NCBI RefSeq assembly: GCF_014192515.1
Contig: NZ_JACHYB010000002.1
Location: 620,001-684,000 of the forward strand
From: Microbacter margulisiae
Lineage (GTDB): Bacteria; Bacteroidota; Bacteroidia; Bacteroidales; Paludibacteraceae
Direction: 5' to 3'
DNA: 64,000 nucleotides
The translations under genes and the position numbers were made by a program. Shown here in pieces: positions 28,292 through 36,908 of the stretch (the stretch's first letter is position 1; the number at the start of each line of letters is the position of its first letter). Under the pieces are notes generated by a model. It saw nothing but the letters and a program-made list of their open reading frames with translations. It searched no databases and was not told the origin of the DNA.

Positions 28292-29524
28292 TTATGCACG
28301 TATTTTGTACCCTTTCACAGCATAATACAAAATGAACAGGAAACATGGCATTGGAGCAAAGAATCCGATTGCCATAGATGAGATATCAGCTATCCATCCC
28401 ATAAATATGGGAAATATGGCACCACCAACAATAGCCATTACAATAAAAGAAGAGGCTCGTTTTGTTTGCTCTCCCATATCTTTGATACCAAGAGAAAAGA
28501 TGGTTGGATACATAATGGACATGAAAAAGAACGAAAGAAACAATGCCACGATGGAAACCATGCCAATACGCAGGCTAATGACAGGCAAAAGCACCACACT
28601 CATAAAAGCATAAATAGCCAATAATCGGGTTGGACGAACAAACTTCATAATAAATGTTCCGGTAACGCGTCCTACCATAAAAAGACCGAAGCCTCCTAAC
28701 CCCAACATAAAGGCAGCAGTTTCCTTGTCAACATGAGGAGTTAATTTTGAGTCTGTCATATAATTTACAAAAAAACTAAAGATACCTGTTTGAGCGGCTA
28801 CGTAAGCAAATTGAGCGATAACTCCCAGCACAAAATGGCGATGCTTGAACAATGGTTTTTGAACTTTTCCAGTAGTATTGTGTTGCTCAACGGTTTCTTC
28901 CACAATCTCAGGCAGTGGCGTCCTGATATAGATAATGCTGATAAGCAACACAACCGTTCCTATAATAGCATACGGCATAATCAATGAATGCAATTGATTC
29001 CCATCTGGGCTTGCATGATTTCCCAAAATGAACAGGCCTCCGATAATCGGTCCTATAATCCATGCTAACCCATTGAATGACTGCGAGAAATTAATACGTT
29101 GTTCCGCTGTTTCTTTCGGGCCAAGTCGTGTTGTGTATGGGTTAGCTGCTGTTTCGAGCGAGGCCAGACCACATCCCACAATAAACAAGCCGATCAGGAA
29201 CGACCAGAATGATTGCAGAATAGATGCGGAAACAATGACATAAGCACCGCCTGCAAATAAAAGCAATCCCATAACAATTCCCTTTTTGTAGCCAAACCGT
29301 TTCATGAACATTCCGGCAGGAAGCGCCATAAGAAAATAGGCAATGTAAACAGAAAACTGAATTAGTCCAGATTTTGCTTTCGAAATGGCGAGCACATCCT
29401 GAAAATGTTTATTAAGCACGTCCAACATGCCAAAAGCCATTCCCCAAAGAAAGAATAGCGCAGTGATTAAAATAAATGGAATAAGATTCTCCTTCGTAGT
29501 AAGTGGTTGTGTGTTTTTTTTCAT
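28292..29524 (-). CDS. fucP: L-fucose:H+ symporter FucP family permease
   Basis: A 410-residue MFS permease with 12 hydrophobic segments. The N-terminal LFFLWGMAFGMLDVLNKHFQ, the FMKRFGYKKG loop between helices 2 and 3, CGLASLETAANPY, and SIMYPTIFSLGIKDMGEQT are characteristic of the FucP subfamily. It imports L-fucose with protons. The ATG at 29524 gives the usual N-terminus; the in-frame start at 29599 would overlap the LacI gene. It starts 46 bases after the regulator stop. Confidence 0.92.
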   Translation of the reverse strand: MKKNTQPLTTKENLIPFILITALFFLWGMAFGMLDVLNKHFQDVLAISKAKSGLIQFSVYIAYFLMALPAGMFMKRFGYKKGIVMGLLLFAGGAYVIVSASILQSFWSFLIGLFIVGCGLASLETAANPYTTRLGPKETAEQRINFSQSFNGLAWIIGPIIGGLFILGNHASPDGNQLHSLIMPYAIIGTVVLLISIIYIRTPLPEIVEETVEQHNTTGKVQKPLFKHRHFVLGVIAQFAYVAAQTGIFSFFVNYMTDSKLTPHVDKETAAFMLGLGGFGLFMVGRVTGTFIMKFVRPTRLLAIYAFMSVVLLPVISLRIGMVSIVALFLSFFFMSIMYPTIFSLGIKDMGEQTKRASSFIVMAIVGGAIFPIFMGWIADISSMAIGFFAPMPCFLFILYYAVKGYKIRA

Positions 29525-29570
29525 GGGCGTTTTTCTTTGAAATTTTTGTTGTGGTATTGTTTGTAAAGTT

Positions 29571-30590
29571 TTATAAGGTTCTGACAGAATCCCTTTCAAT
29601 CATACGGAATGCATGATACCGGGTTTCACTATGCACATTGGCTTGCTCTCCTTTCATTGCTTTCATTAATAGATCGAACGACGAAGCAGCCAATTCTGCC
29701 AACGGTTGCTCCATCACCGTCTGATGAGGCAAAATCAAATTACTGAACGGATCGTTTGTAATGGTCAGCATTCCCAATTCATCTGGCAAATGAATTCCCA
29801 ACTGACGGCATTGCTTAATTACTCCAGCCGAAAGAATAAATGAGTCACTAAATATGGCGTCCGGTTTTTCTTTTTGATTCCAAAGATTTTGTATAGCATT
29901 CTCTCCATCAAAAATTTCAAAATCTTTCTCAATGGAAACGCTTGCCCGGTATGTCAATCCGGCACGATCAATACCGTCTAAATAGCCTTTATGACGATCA
30001 CGAAACACGTTTATAGACTGCCTACCGGTGAGATGAGCAATGCGCCGGTATCCTTTTTCAATCAAATAATCGACAGCCTTTCCCGCTCCTTCATAATTAT
30101 TTACCAACACTTTAGAGACACTCATATCTTCGCACACGCGATCAAAAAACACCAAAGGAATTCCAAATTTCTTCAGCGGTTCAAAATGTTTTCCATTCTG
30201 TGTTTCATTGGAAACAGATGCAATTACCCCTCCTACCCGATGGCGAACAATCGTCTTAATCACTTTTGCTTCAAGGTCAAACTGTTCCTTAGACTGAAAC
30301 ACAGACACAGTTAATCCTTCTTTATCAGCCATTTCTGTAATCAAACCAATAAAACTCGAAAAGATGTTATGACTGATGTTAGGAACAATTACTGCAATAT
30401 TGTTAATAGTCTTATTCCGCAAGTTCACCGCATTCTGATCAACCACATACCCAATAGAGGCTGCATAAGCCTTTACTTTTTTGCAGGTTTCCTCCTTTAT
30501 GCGTGAATCACCCCTTAAGGCCCTGGATACAGTTGTATGGTGTATATTCAGCGCCTTAGCTATGTCTTTTATTGTTGGTTTGCCTTGCAT
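29571..30590 (-). CDS. LacI-family regulator of the fucose operon
   Basis: A 339-residue repressor: an N-terminal LacI helix-turn-helix with hinge (TIKDIAKALNIHHTTVSRAL) and a periplasmic-binding-protein-like effector domain (NIAVIVPNISHNIFSSFIG, FGIPLVFFDRV, AHLTGRQSINVFRDR, PDAIFSDSFILSAGV). It is the first gene of the fucose operon, and a perfect 18-bp palindrome lies 10 bases before its start codon, so it very likely represses itself and the whole operon. L-fucose or a derivative is the likely inducer (inferred). Confidence 0.92.
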   Translation of the reverse strand: MQGKPTIKDIAKALNIHHTTVSRALRGDSRIKEETCKKVKAYAASIGYVVDQNAVNLRNKTINNIAVIVPNISHNIFSSFIGLITEMADKEGLTVSVFQSKEQFDLEAKVIKTIVRHRVGGVIASVSNETQNGKHFEPLKKFGIPLVFFDRVCEDMSVSKVLVNNYEGAGKAVDYLIEKGYRRIAHLTGRQSINVFRDRHKGYLDGIDRAGLTYRASVSIEKDFEIFDGENAIQNLWNQKEKPDAIFSDSFILSAGVIKQCRQLGIHLPDELGMLTITNDPFSNLILPHQTVMEQPLAELAASSFDLLMKAMKGEQANVHSETRYHAFRMIERDSVRTL

Positions 30591-30600
30591 ATCTTACAAA

Positions 30601-30618
30601 TTTGCACACGTGTGCAAA
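30601..30618. promoter_or_regulatory. LacI operator, perfect 18-bp palindrome
   Basis: TTTGCACACGTGTGCAAA is exactly self-complementary with a central CG, as in LacI-family operators. It overlaps a minus-strand TACTTTTG -7 box (30615-30622), so bound repressor would block RNA polymerase. Confidence 0.85.
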
Positions 30619-30622
30619 AGTA
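30615..30622 (-). promoter_or_regulatory. -7 box of the fucose operon promoter
   Basis: The minus strand reads TACTTTTG, overlapping the operator by four bases. No clear TTG lies 19-21 bases upstream, so basal strength may be low or an activator may help. Confidence 0.55.
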
Positions 30623-30765
30623 TATAATTAATACATAGCACAGCGTATATTATGTTTTTTTATGATTAAACTTTTATAAGCAAAGCATATGCCCCTCCAC
30701 AATGAAACAAAGCAGTATCATAATGATATACTCTTACAATGAAGGATTCAGAAAAACAACTTCTC

Positions 30766-30936
30766 TTACATCTCCATAAGAGTTATTGCTACCGGCTGTA
30801 GTCGTTCCAACTTTTTCATTACACGAATCGGAATGCTTTTGATTTTCGCATAAGTTTTGACCAATCCTTCGTATGTAACTTCAGCAGTAATATCGTCGGG
30901 CATATCGGTAGATTGAAGAATTGCCAGGCACAACCG
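30766..30936 (-). pseudogene. Remnant of an unidentified gene beside the IS4 element
   Basis: The minus strand is open from the IS4 insertion point to TAA at 30766, ending in PIRVMKKLERLQPVAITLME. On the other flank of the IS the same frame continues only 9 codons (SIYLECIPR) to a TAA, with no ATG. It looks like the C-terminal end of a gene that was already decayed or rearranged when the IS landed. I do not recognise the family. The rest of 30623-30765 holds no gene. Confidence 0.35.
30927..30936. repeat. IS4 target-site duplication, left copy
   Basis: GGCACAACCG directly precedes the IS left end and is repeated at 32388-32397 after the right end. A 10-bp duplication fits the IS4 family. Confidence 0.88.
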
Positions 30937-32387
30937 CAATGTCATTAAGTTAGCGATATAATTATCTGATTATCAACAATAAACGCTTGTGTATATGAGT
31001 TATTTTTTGTATATTTGTTTCAGAATCAAATAGTTATTATCATGAAAAAAAACGCCGGAAAGTATATTGGAACTGATAAGGAAAAGAGTATTTTCGCAAG
31101 AAATAGTTTTACAGTTCAAAATGTTAGAGACAGATTTTACAAGAAACAGGAAGCAATCATTTCATAGTGCTATTGTCTTTATGATAAATTTTCTCACTAA
31201 AAGTCTTTCGGTTGAGATAACTAACTTTATTAGTTTCATAAAGTACAATATGCCTGGTGCTTCGATAAATGGTATTACAAAAAGTGCTTTTGTACAGTAT
31301 CGTAAAAAGATAAAGCCGGAAGTGTTTAAGTCACTTTCAGATAGTTTGATTGAGGAGTTTTATACAGACAATGATGCATCGATAAAGCTCTGGAATGGAT
31401 TTAGGTTGTTGGCTGTTGATGGGTCAAGATTGGTTTTGCCCGATACTCAGGAGTTGGAAAGTATTTATGGTAGGACTAAAAACCAATCTGAAACAGGGGT
31501 GGTACAGACCAGAATATCAGTATTGTACGATGTTTTGAATCGGTTTGCCATAGATGGTGTTTTAGCTCCCCTGTCAACTGGAGAGAGTGTTTTGGCGTTG
31601 AATCATTTGGTTTTTGCAAAAGCTAACGACTTGATTATTTACGATAGAGGTTATCCTTCTTTCAATTTGATTTATGAGCATTTTGAAAAAGGAGTAGATT
31701 TTCTCATTCGGGTTAAAGCTGATTTTAGTAACCTCACCCGGGAATTTTACCAGAGTGGACTACAGTCAGCTATTGCTCGAATGCAACCTGGAAAGAACAT
31801 AAAACTGTCGGATAAACCGTATTCGAAGAATGCATTCAAAGAAGTTCGGTTGGTTCGGGTTGAACTACCTGATGGAGAAATAGAAATACTGATAACTTCT
31901 TTGTTTGATTCAAAAAAATATCCAGTCTCTTTATTTAAAGAACTGTATTTTTTAAGGTGGGGAGTAGAAACGTTTTATGATGAATTGAAGAACAAGATAA
32001 AAATAGAACATTTTTCAGGCTATTCAGAGCATTGTATATTGCAGGATTTTTATGCAGCCTTATTTGTGTCAAACGTTCAGAGTTTAATCGTTGGAGACAT
32101 AAATGATGAATTAGCCAAAGAATCAACCAAATATCAATATCAATACAAAGTCAATAGCAATTTATCATACGGCTTTCTCAAAGACAGGATAATTTTACTG
32201 TTTTTCTCGGAAAAGGATATGAACGAAATAGTATCAGAACTCAAAGCGTTGTTTAAAAAACACACGATACCAATACGACCAAATAGAAGATTTGAAAGAG
32301 ATACTGACAAATACAGAAAAAGAGGTAAACCGAAGTTGCTGAAAAACAATAAAAATACTTTCTGATGGCCTTAACTTAATGACATTG
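30937..32387 (+). mobile_element. IS4-family insertion sequence
   Basis: A 1451-bp element bounded by 16-bp perfect inverted repeats CAATGTCATTAAGTTA (30937-30952, and its complement at 32372-32387) and a 10-bp target duplication. It carries one transposase gene. The exact duplication suggests a fairly recent insertion. Confidence 0.92.
31067..32365 (+). CDS. IS4-family transposase, start region frame-disrupted
   Basis: A DDE transposase of about 432 residues. The catalytic residues are Asp in LAVDGSRLVLP, Asp in IIYDRGYPSFN and Glu in the IS4 YREK signature, exactly spaced in YFLRWGVETFYDELK (Y-2-R-3-E-6-K). The frame opens at a TTG (31067). An ATG at 31042 is followed by eight A bases and falls out of frame by one; with seven A it would read in frame as MKKTPESILELIRKR. 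So the start may be lost by homopolymer expansion, or be reached by slippage. Confidence 0.88.
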   Translation: MELIRKRVFSQEIVLQFKMLETDFTRNRKQSFHSAIVFMINFLTKSLSVEITNFISFIKYNMPGASINGITKSAFVQYRKKIKPEVFKSLSDSLIEEFYTDNDASIKLWNGFRLLAVDGSRLVLPDTQELESIYGRTKNQSETGVVQTRISVLYDVLNRFAIDGVLAPLSTGESVLALNHLVFAKANDLIIYDRGYPSFNLIYEHFEKGVDFLIRVKADFSNLTREFYQSGLQSAIARMQPGKNIKLSDKPYSKNAFKEVRLVRVELPDGEIEILITSLFDSKKYPVSLFKELYFLRWGVETFYDELKNKIKIEHFSGYSEHCILQDFYAALFVSNVQSLIVGDINDELAKESTKYQYQYKVNSNLSYGFLKDRIILLFFSEKDMNEIVSELKALFKKHTIPIRPNRRFERDTDKYRKRGKPKLLKNNKNTF

Positions 32388-32397
32388 GGCACAACCG
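32388..32397. repeat. IS4 target-site duplication, right copy
   Basis: GGCACAACCG, identical to 30927-30936. Confidence 0.88.
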
Positions 32398-32486
32398 GGG
32401 AATGCATTCTAAATAGATACTTTATGTGATTCATGATCGAAAGGATTTCCATTCCCGACTCCAATTCACTTTCCAGATATCATGCA

Positions 32487-33128
32487 TCATCCTGGAAACG
32501 CCAACATCCTCAGAAAAATGTATGATACAGCGTTTATCATCTCTGATATATGTAAAATATTGATATGCAACCAACTTTCACCAATGATAATAGCAAACAG
32601 GACAGCAGTTCCGTATTTATATAAATTCACCATTAGTTTTGGGTTAATATCTTGTATATATGTTAAATATACATGGGACCCATCAAGCGGAGGTAATGGG
32701 ATCAAATTAAAGATGAAAAGCGCAATATTAATTACTCCCCAAAGCACAATTAAGTTGATAATCCATAAACCAAGATCAGTGCCATTAAAAAACGAAACAA
32801 AGTACAAGATTCGCGCAATGACAAAAAACAAGATAGCTAAAATAAGATTCGAAAGTGGACCTGCAATAGAGATTAATATCTCATCCCGATGTTTGTTCTT
32901 TAGGTTTTGGGGATTAAAGGTAACTGGTTTTGCCCATCCAAATCCTGCAACTACAATCAAAAAAAATCCAATCCAATCAATATGTTTCAACGGGTTTAAT
33001 GACACTCTCCCTAATTCTTTTGCCGTTGTATCACCTAAGCGATAAGCAGCATACGCATGTGAAAACTCGTGTACGGTTAGTCCGATTACCGCAGCAGGAA
33101 TAATTTCCAGTGTTTGTGTTAGGTTCAT
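32487..33128 (-). CDS. M50 site-2-type membrane metalloprotease
   Basis: A 213-residue small membrane protease. The zinc motif HExxH is in LTVHEFSHAYAAYRLGD (near residue 20), and the third ligand region in NLIPLPPLDGSHV. Several hydrophobic segments surround them (GFFLIVVAGFGWA, LILAILFFVIARILYFV, LWGVINIALFIFNLIP). It belongs to the SpoIVFB/Rip-like peptidases without PDZ domain. Substrate unknown. It faces proB divergently across 270 bases with no other gene. Its 3' flank is the IS4 insertion region. Confidence 0.9.
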   Translation of the reverse strand: MNLTQTLEIIPAAVIGLTVHEFSHAYAAYRLGDTTAKELGRVSLNPLKHIDWIGFFLIVVAGFGWAKPVTFNPQNLKNKHRDEILISIAGPLSNLILAILFFVIARILYFVSFFNGTDLGLWIINLIVLWGVINIALFIFNLIPLPPLDGSHVYLTYIQDINPKLMVNLYKYGTAVLFAIIIGESWLHINILHISEMINAVSYIFLRMLAFPG

Positions 33129-33398
33129 TTTTAAATAATTAGATTATCTGTCCAGCATTTTTCCGCACTTAATGCACCGATAAAATGTTCTCTGAAATAG
33201 TCATTTTCCCCTTTAAAAGCACAAACTTACACATATTTCTCTACAACTTTATATTATTGGAGAGAAATACATACAATTCATTCTCCTGTAAAACAACCAT
33301 GTGAAGGGATTCAAAGCATACACACCAACCTATCACAAAATTCACTTACTTTGTATTCATAAAATAATTAGAAGTAGCAATCTCAAAGCATTCATTAA

Positions 33399-34481
33399 AT
33401 GATATATAAACGAATTGCTGTTAAAATAGGGAGTAATGTTCTGACGAGAACAGATGGCAGACTTGACGTAACAAGAGTCTCTTCATTAGTCGATCAGATA
33501 ACCATCTTGCACCGCGCAGGAGTGCAAGTGATCCTTATTTCCTCCGGAGCTGTTGCTTCCGGGCGTGGAGAAATTCAACCCACAAAAAAACTGGACGAGG
33601 TATCCGCACGTCAGCTTTTTTCAGCAGTAGGACAAGCTAAATTAATAAACCGGTATTATGAACTATTTCGAGAACAAGGCATTGCCTGTGGACAAATTCT
33701 AACAACCAAAGAAAACTTCAGTTCTCGATCATTATACCTGAATCAGCAAAATTGCATTCGGGTAATGCTTGAAAACAACGTGATTCCTATTGTAAATGAA
33801 AATGACACTACTTCTATAACGGAGCTGATGTTCACCGACAATGACGAATTATCCGGGTTAATGGCAACTATGATGGATGTCGAAGCACTAGTCATATTAA
33901 GTAATGTTGATGGGTTATACGACGGGAACCCGGTGGGAGGGCATGCCAAATTAATACGTGAAGTCAAACCTGACGACACTGATCTTGCATCTTATATATC
34001 AGATCACAAATCGTCATTAGGACGCGGAGGCATGGGCACTAAATGCAGTATTGCACAGAAAGTGGCATCAGAAGGAATCGCTGTGATGATTGCCAACGGG
34101 AAACGGGAAAACATTTTGGTAGAGTTGCTGGCACATCCCGAGCACACGCTTTGTACTCGATTTTATCCCTCAGAAAAAGGTATATCAAGTGTCAAAAAAT
34201 GGATTGCCCACAGTGAAGACTTTGCCAAGGGAATCATCACTTTAAACGATGGAGCAGTTCAGGCTTTGCTGGATAAAACAAAAGCCAACAGCTTATTACC
34301 CATTGGAATTATAAATATCGAAGGAGATTTTGAAGAAGGAGACATTGTACGTTTAACAGATGAACACGGCGTTCCTATTGGTGTTGGCAAAGTGCAATAT
34401 GACTCGGTCTTAGCGAGAGAAATCATGGGGCAAAAAGGACAGCGTCCTTTTGTGCATTATGACTACTTAAGTATAGATTAA
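33399..34481 (+). CDS. proB: Glutamate 5-kinase
   Basis: A 360-residue enzyme phosphorylating L-glutamate with ATP, the first step of proline synthesis. The N-terminal amino-acid kinase domain shows IAVKIGSNVLTR, ILISSGAVASGRGEI, VIPIVNENDTTSI and GRGGMGTKCSIAQKVA; the C-terminal PUA domain (about 275-355) shows GIINIEGDFEEGDIVRLTDE. Length is normal. proA and proC are not beside it. Confidence 0.96.
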   Translation: MIYKRIAVKIGSNVLTRTDGRLDVTRVSSLVDQITILHRAGVQVILISSGAVASGRGEIQPTKKLDEVSARQLFSAVGQAKLINRYYELFREQGIACGQILTTKENFSSRSLYLNQQNCIRVMLENNVIPIVNENDTTSITELMFTDNDELSGLMATMMDVEALVILSNVDGLYDGNPVGGHAKLIREVKPDDTDLASYISDHKSSLGRGGMGTKCSIAQKVASEGIAVMIANGKRENILVELLAHPEHTLCTRFYPSEKGISSVKKWIAHSEDFAKGIITLNDGAVQALLDKTKANSLLPIGIINIEGDFEEGDIVRLTDEHGVPIGVGKVQYDSVLAREIMGQKGQRPFVHYDYLSID

Positions 34482-34707
34482 AATATGATATTTCCAAATT
34501 CGCTTCGGAAAAATCTTTATTATTAGGAATGCTCACCCATGAAGAAAAATTTTTGTTTCTTCTTTGCTTTATTAAAACACTAATTACTTGATAATTACAC
34601 AAAACACCATCTGTCTCAATAAAAATAGCACCGAATGTTTTTCTAATTGCTGAGAAATGTGTACTTTTGTGGCCTAACTATCGTTTTGTTTTATAAATTC
34701 AAATTGT

Positions 34708-35406
34708 ATGGCATCTAAGAATACCAATAACACGCCCGATAATCTTCAAAATGTTGAAAATGTATTGACCAAATCGGAAATATTCATAGAAAAATATCAA
34801 AAACAAATCATATATGCTGTAGGCGTTGTCGTATTGGTTGTCTTAGCAATATTAGCCTTCCGCAATTGGTACATGGTTCCGAGGGAAAACACTGCTGCAG
34901 ACAAATTAGCGGTATGCCAAAGCTATTTTGCAGCAGATTCATTTCAGGTCGCTCTTAATGGGAATGGTACCGATCAATGCATTGGTTTTAAAGGCATCAT
35001 CGACGAATATGGCTGGACAAAGTCAGGCGATCTGGCAAATGTTTATGCCGGAATTTGCTATTACCACTTAGGCGACTACAAGAATGCCATTCATTATTTG
35101 AAAAAATTTGATGCAGATGATATCAACGAATCCTATGCAGCTACCGGTCTGATAGGTGATTGCTATGTCAATTTAGGACAGACAGAAGAAGGTATTAAAT
35201 ATTTTCTAAAAGCTGCTGATTCTCAGAATGATTTAGTAAGTCCTATTTACTTGAAGAAGGCCGGGATTGCGTACGAAAGTTTAGGAAAATACAAAGATGC
35301 TTTAGCCATCTACTCCAAAATAAAAGAAAAATATGCTCAAAGCCAGGAAGCATCGGATATTGAACGCTATATTGGTCGAGCCACTGTTTTGGCAGGCAAG
35401 CAATAA
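34708..35406 (+). CDS. Membrane-anchored TPR protein
   Basis: A 232-residue protein with one N-terminal membrane segment (IIYAVGVVVLVVLAILAF, about 35-52) and three or more TPRs (VYAGICYYHLGDYKNAIHYL, ATGLIGDCYVNLGQTEEGIK, AGIAYESLGKYKDALAIYSK) on the far side, resembling YfgM-type proteins that escort envelope or secreted proteins. The role here is inferred. A TACTTTTG -7 box at 34662-34669 precedes it. It ends at a terminator before ribH. Confidence 0.8.
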   Translation: MASKNTNNTPDNLQNVENVLTKSEIFIEKYQKQIIYAVGVVVLVVLAILAFRNWYMVPRENTAADKLAVCQSYFAADSFQVALNGNGTDQCIGFKGIIDEYGWTKSGDLANVYAGICYYHLGDYKNAIHYLKKFDADDINESYAATGLIGDCYVNLGQTEEGIKYFLKAADSQNDLVSPIYLKKAGIAYESLGKYKDALAIYSKIKEKYAQSQEASDIERYIGRATVLAGKQ

Positions 35407-35430
35407 ATATAAACATAGTCTTATCGTATC

Positions 35431-35474
35431 AATAACTGCTTCAATTGCCTTTGTTGAAGCAGTTATTATTTTGT
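35431..35474 (+). terminator. Terminator after the TPR gene
   Basis: Arms AATAACTGCTTCAA and TTGAAGCAGTTATT (perfect 14 bp), a 9-base loop, then T-rich DNA. It separates the TPR gene from ribH. Confidence 0.82.
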
Positions 35475-35508
35475 CTTAAAAATCAATTCATTTGCTTTTA
35501 CGTTAATT

Positions 35509-35997
35509 ATGGCAACTGCTTATCATAATTTATCCGAATACGACGCCTCGGCTATCCCTTCAACAGAAAATATGAGGTTTGGCATTGTTGTTTCAGAATG
35601 GAATCCAGATGTAACAGAACGTTTGCTCGCCGGTGCCTATGAAACACTTCAGAAACATGGAGTAACGCCAGATCAGATCGAAATTCAACACGTCCCGGGA
35701 AGTTTTGAATTAGTCTTTGGCGCGAAACTGCTAGCTGAAAAATGTGCTGTAGATGCCGTCATTGTATTAGGTGCAGTTGTGCGCGGTGGCACACCTCATT
35801 TCGATTATGTTTGTCAAGGAGTCACGCAAGGAGTCACGCAACTGAATATTTCTCAAAGCATTCCGGTGATATTCGGATTATTGACAACAGACACGATGCA
35901 ACAGGCATTGGATCGGGCAGGAGGAATTCATGGCAATAAAGGAGATGAAGCAGCTATTACAGCAATAAAAATGGTGCATCTGAAACGATCTATTTAA
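35509..35997 (+). CDS. ribH: 6,7-dimethyl-8-ribityllumazine synthase
   Basis: A 162-residue enzyme making the direct precursor of riboflavin; it usually assembles into pentamers or a 60-subunit shell. Seen: [17 protein letters not shown] (substrate Trp), [34 protein letters not shown] with the catalytic His, and [12 protein letters not shown]. No other riboflavin gene adjoins it. Confidence 0.96.
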   Translation: MATAYHNLSEYDASAIPSTENMRFGIVVSEWNPDVTERLLAGAYETLQKHGVTPDQIEIQHVPGSFELVFGAKLLAEKCAVDAVIVLGAVVRGGTPHFDYVCQGVTQGVTQLNISQSIPVIFGLLTTDTMQQALDRAGGIHGNKGDEAAITAIKMVHLKRSI

Positions 35998-36005
35998 AAT
36001 TTCGT

Positions 36006-36013
36006 TATCTTTG
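36006..36013 (+). promoter_or_regulatory. -7 box of tRNA-Tyr
   Basis: TATCTTTG lies 20 bases before the tRNA, right after ribH. The -33 element is poor. Confidence 0.5.
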
Positions 36014-36032
36014 CACTCCTTTTTGAGCACAA

Positions 36033-36114
36033 GGGCAGTTACCAGAGTGGCCAAATGGGGCAGACTGTAAATCTGCTGGCGATGCCTTCGGTGGTTCGAA
36101 TCCATCACTGCCCA
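36033..36114 (+). tRNA. tRNA-Tyr (anticodon GTA)
   Basis: An 82-base class II tRNA: acceptor GGGCAGT/ACTGCCC, anticodon loop CTGTAAA (GTA), a long variable arm (GCGATGCCTTCG region) and T-arm GGTGG-TTCGAAT-CCATC. Discriminator A. CCA is not encoded. Its G34 is a queuosine site, and the queuosine genes yhhQ and queF follow directly. Confidence 0.95.
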
Positions 36115-36182
36115 CCCCTTTAGTTAGATATTTTTGATCTTTTTTGATCCGTGTTCTTGGTAACCACGTAAAAAACAAGACA

Positions 36183-36866
36183 ATGAAAAATTCTCTTTCT
36201 CCGCTTTTCTTATTTATGACAGTGGTATTTACCACTTGTTTACTGGTTTCCAATTTAGTAGCATTTAAAATTGTCATGCTGGGAACTATTGTGGTTCCCG
36301 CAGGAATATTCCTATTTCCGGTAACTTACATTATCAATGACTGTATTGCCGAAGTCTGGGGATTCCGTAAAGCTCGTCTAATGATTTGGACTGCTTTCGG
36401 CATGAATTTTTTTGCCGTATTATTTTATCAGTTTGCTATAGCACTACCTCCCGCTCCATTTTGGGAAGGCCAAAACGCCTTCGCTAACGTACTTCGACAA
36501 ACACCAAGAATTGCTATTGCCAGTTTGCTTGCCTTTCTGGTAGGATCTTTTTTGAATGCTTATATCATGAGCAAAATGAAATCGGCAATGAATGGAGCAA
36601 AATTCTCATTGCGGGTCATCGTATCTACCATTGTTGGAGAAAGTGCTGATTCGACAATCTTTATCACTATTGCATTTTTATCGATCCTTTCATGGCGGCA
36701 ACTCCTTATAATGATTGCAACACAAGCTTTCTTAAAAACCGCTTATGAAATCATTATTTTGCCTGTTACACAACGTATCGTAATCTACATCAAACAAAGA
36801 GAACAAACAGACATTATCGACCGCGAAATTTCATATAGCATCTGGAAAATCACTGAAGTAGGATAA
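36183..36866 (+). CDS. yhhQ: Queuosine precursor transporter
   Basis: About 227 residues with six or so hydrophobic segments, of the VUT/YhhQ family that imports queuosine precursors (preQ0/preQ1). Seen: LFLFMTVVFTTCLLVSNLVAFKI, FPVTYIINDCIAEVWGFRKAR with the family's Asn-Asp and Glu-Trp-Gly pattern, and LRVIVSTIVGESADSTIF. The ATG at 36183 avoids a hydrophilic lead-in from 36144. It lies between tRNA-Tyr and queF on one strand, so all three may share a transcript. Confidence 0.9.
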   Translation: MKNSLSPLFLFMTVVFTTCLLVSNLVAFKIVMLGTIVVPAGIFLFPVTYIINDCIAEVWGFRKARLMIWTAFGMNFFAVLFYQFAIALPPAPFWEGQNAFANVLRQTPRIAIASLLAFLVGSFLNAYIMSKMKSAMNGAKFSLRVIVSTIVGESADSTIFITIAFLSILSWRQLLIMIATQAFLKTAYEIIILPVTQRIVIYIKQREQTDIIDREISYSIWKITEVG

Positions 36867-36908
36867 AAACGCTTCTCTGAAATTTATAACTCATTAAAAA
36901 CATGACCT

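Noticed and set aside
35818..35843. Tandem GGAGTCACGCAA repeat in ribH
   Set aside because: It encodes QGVTQGVTQ, part of the normal ribH sequence.
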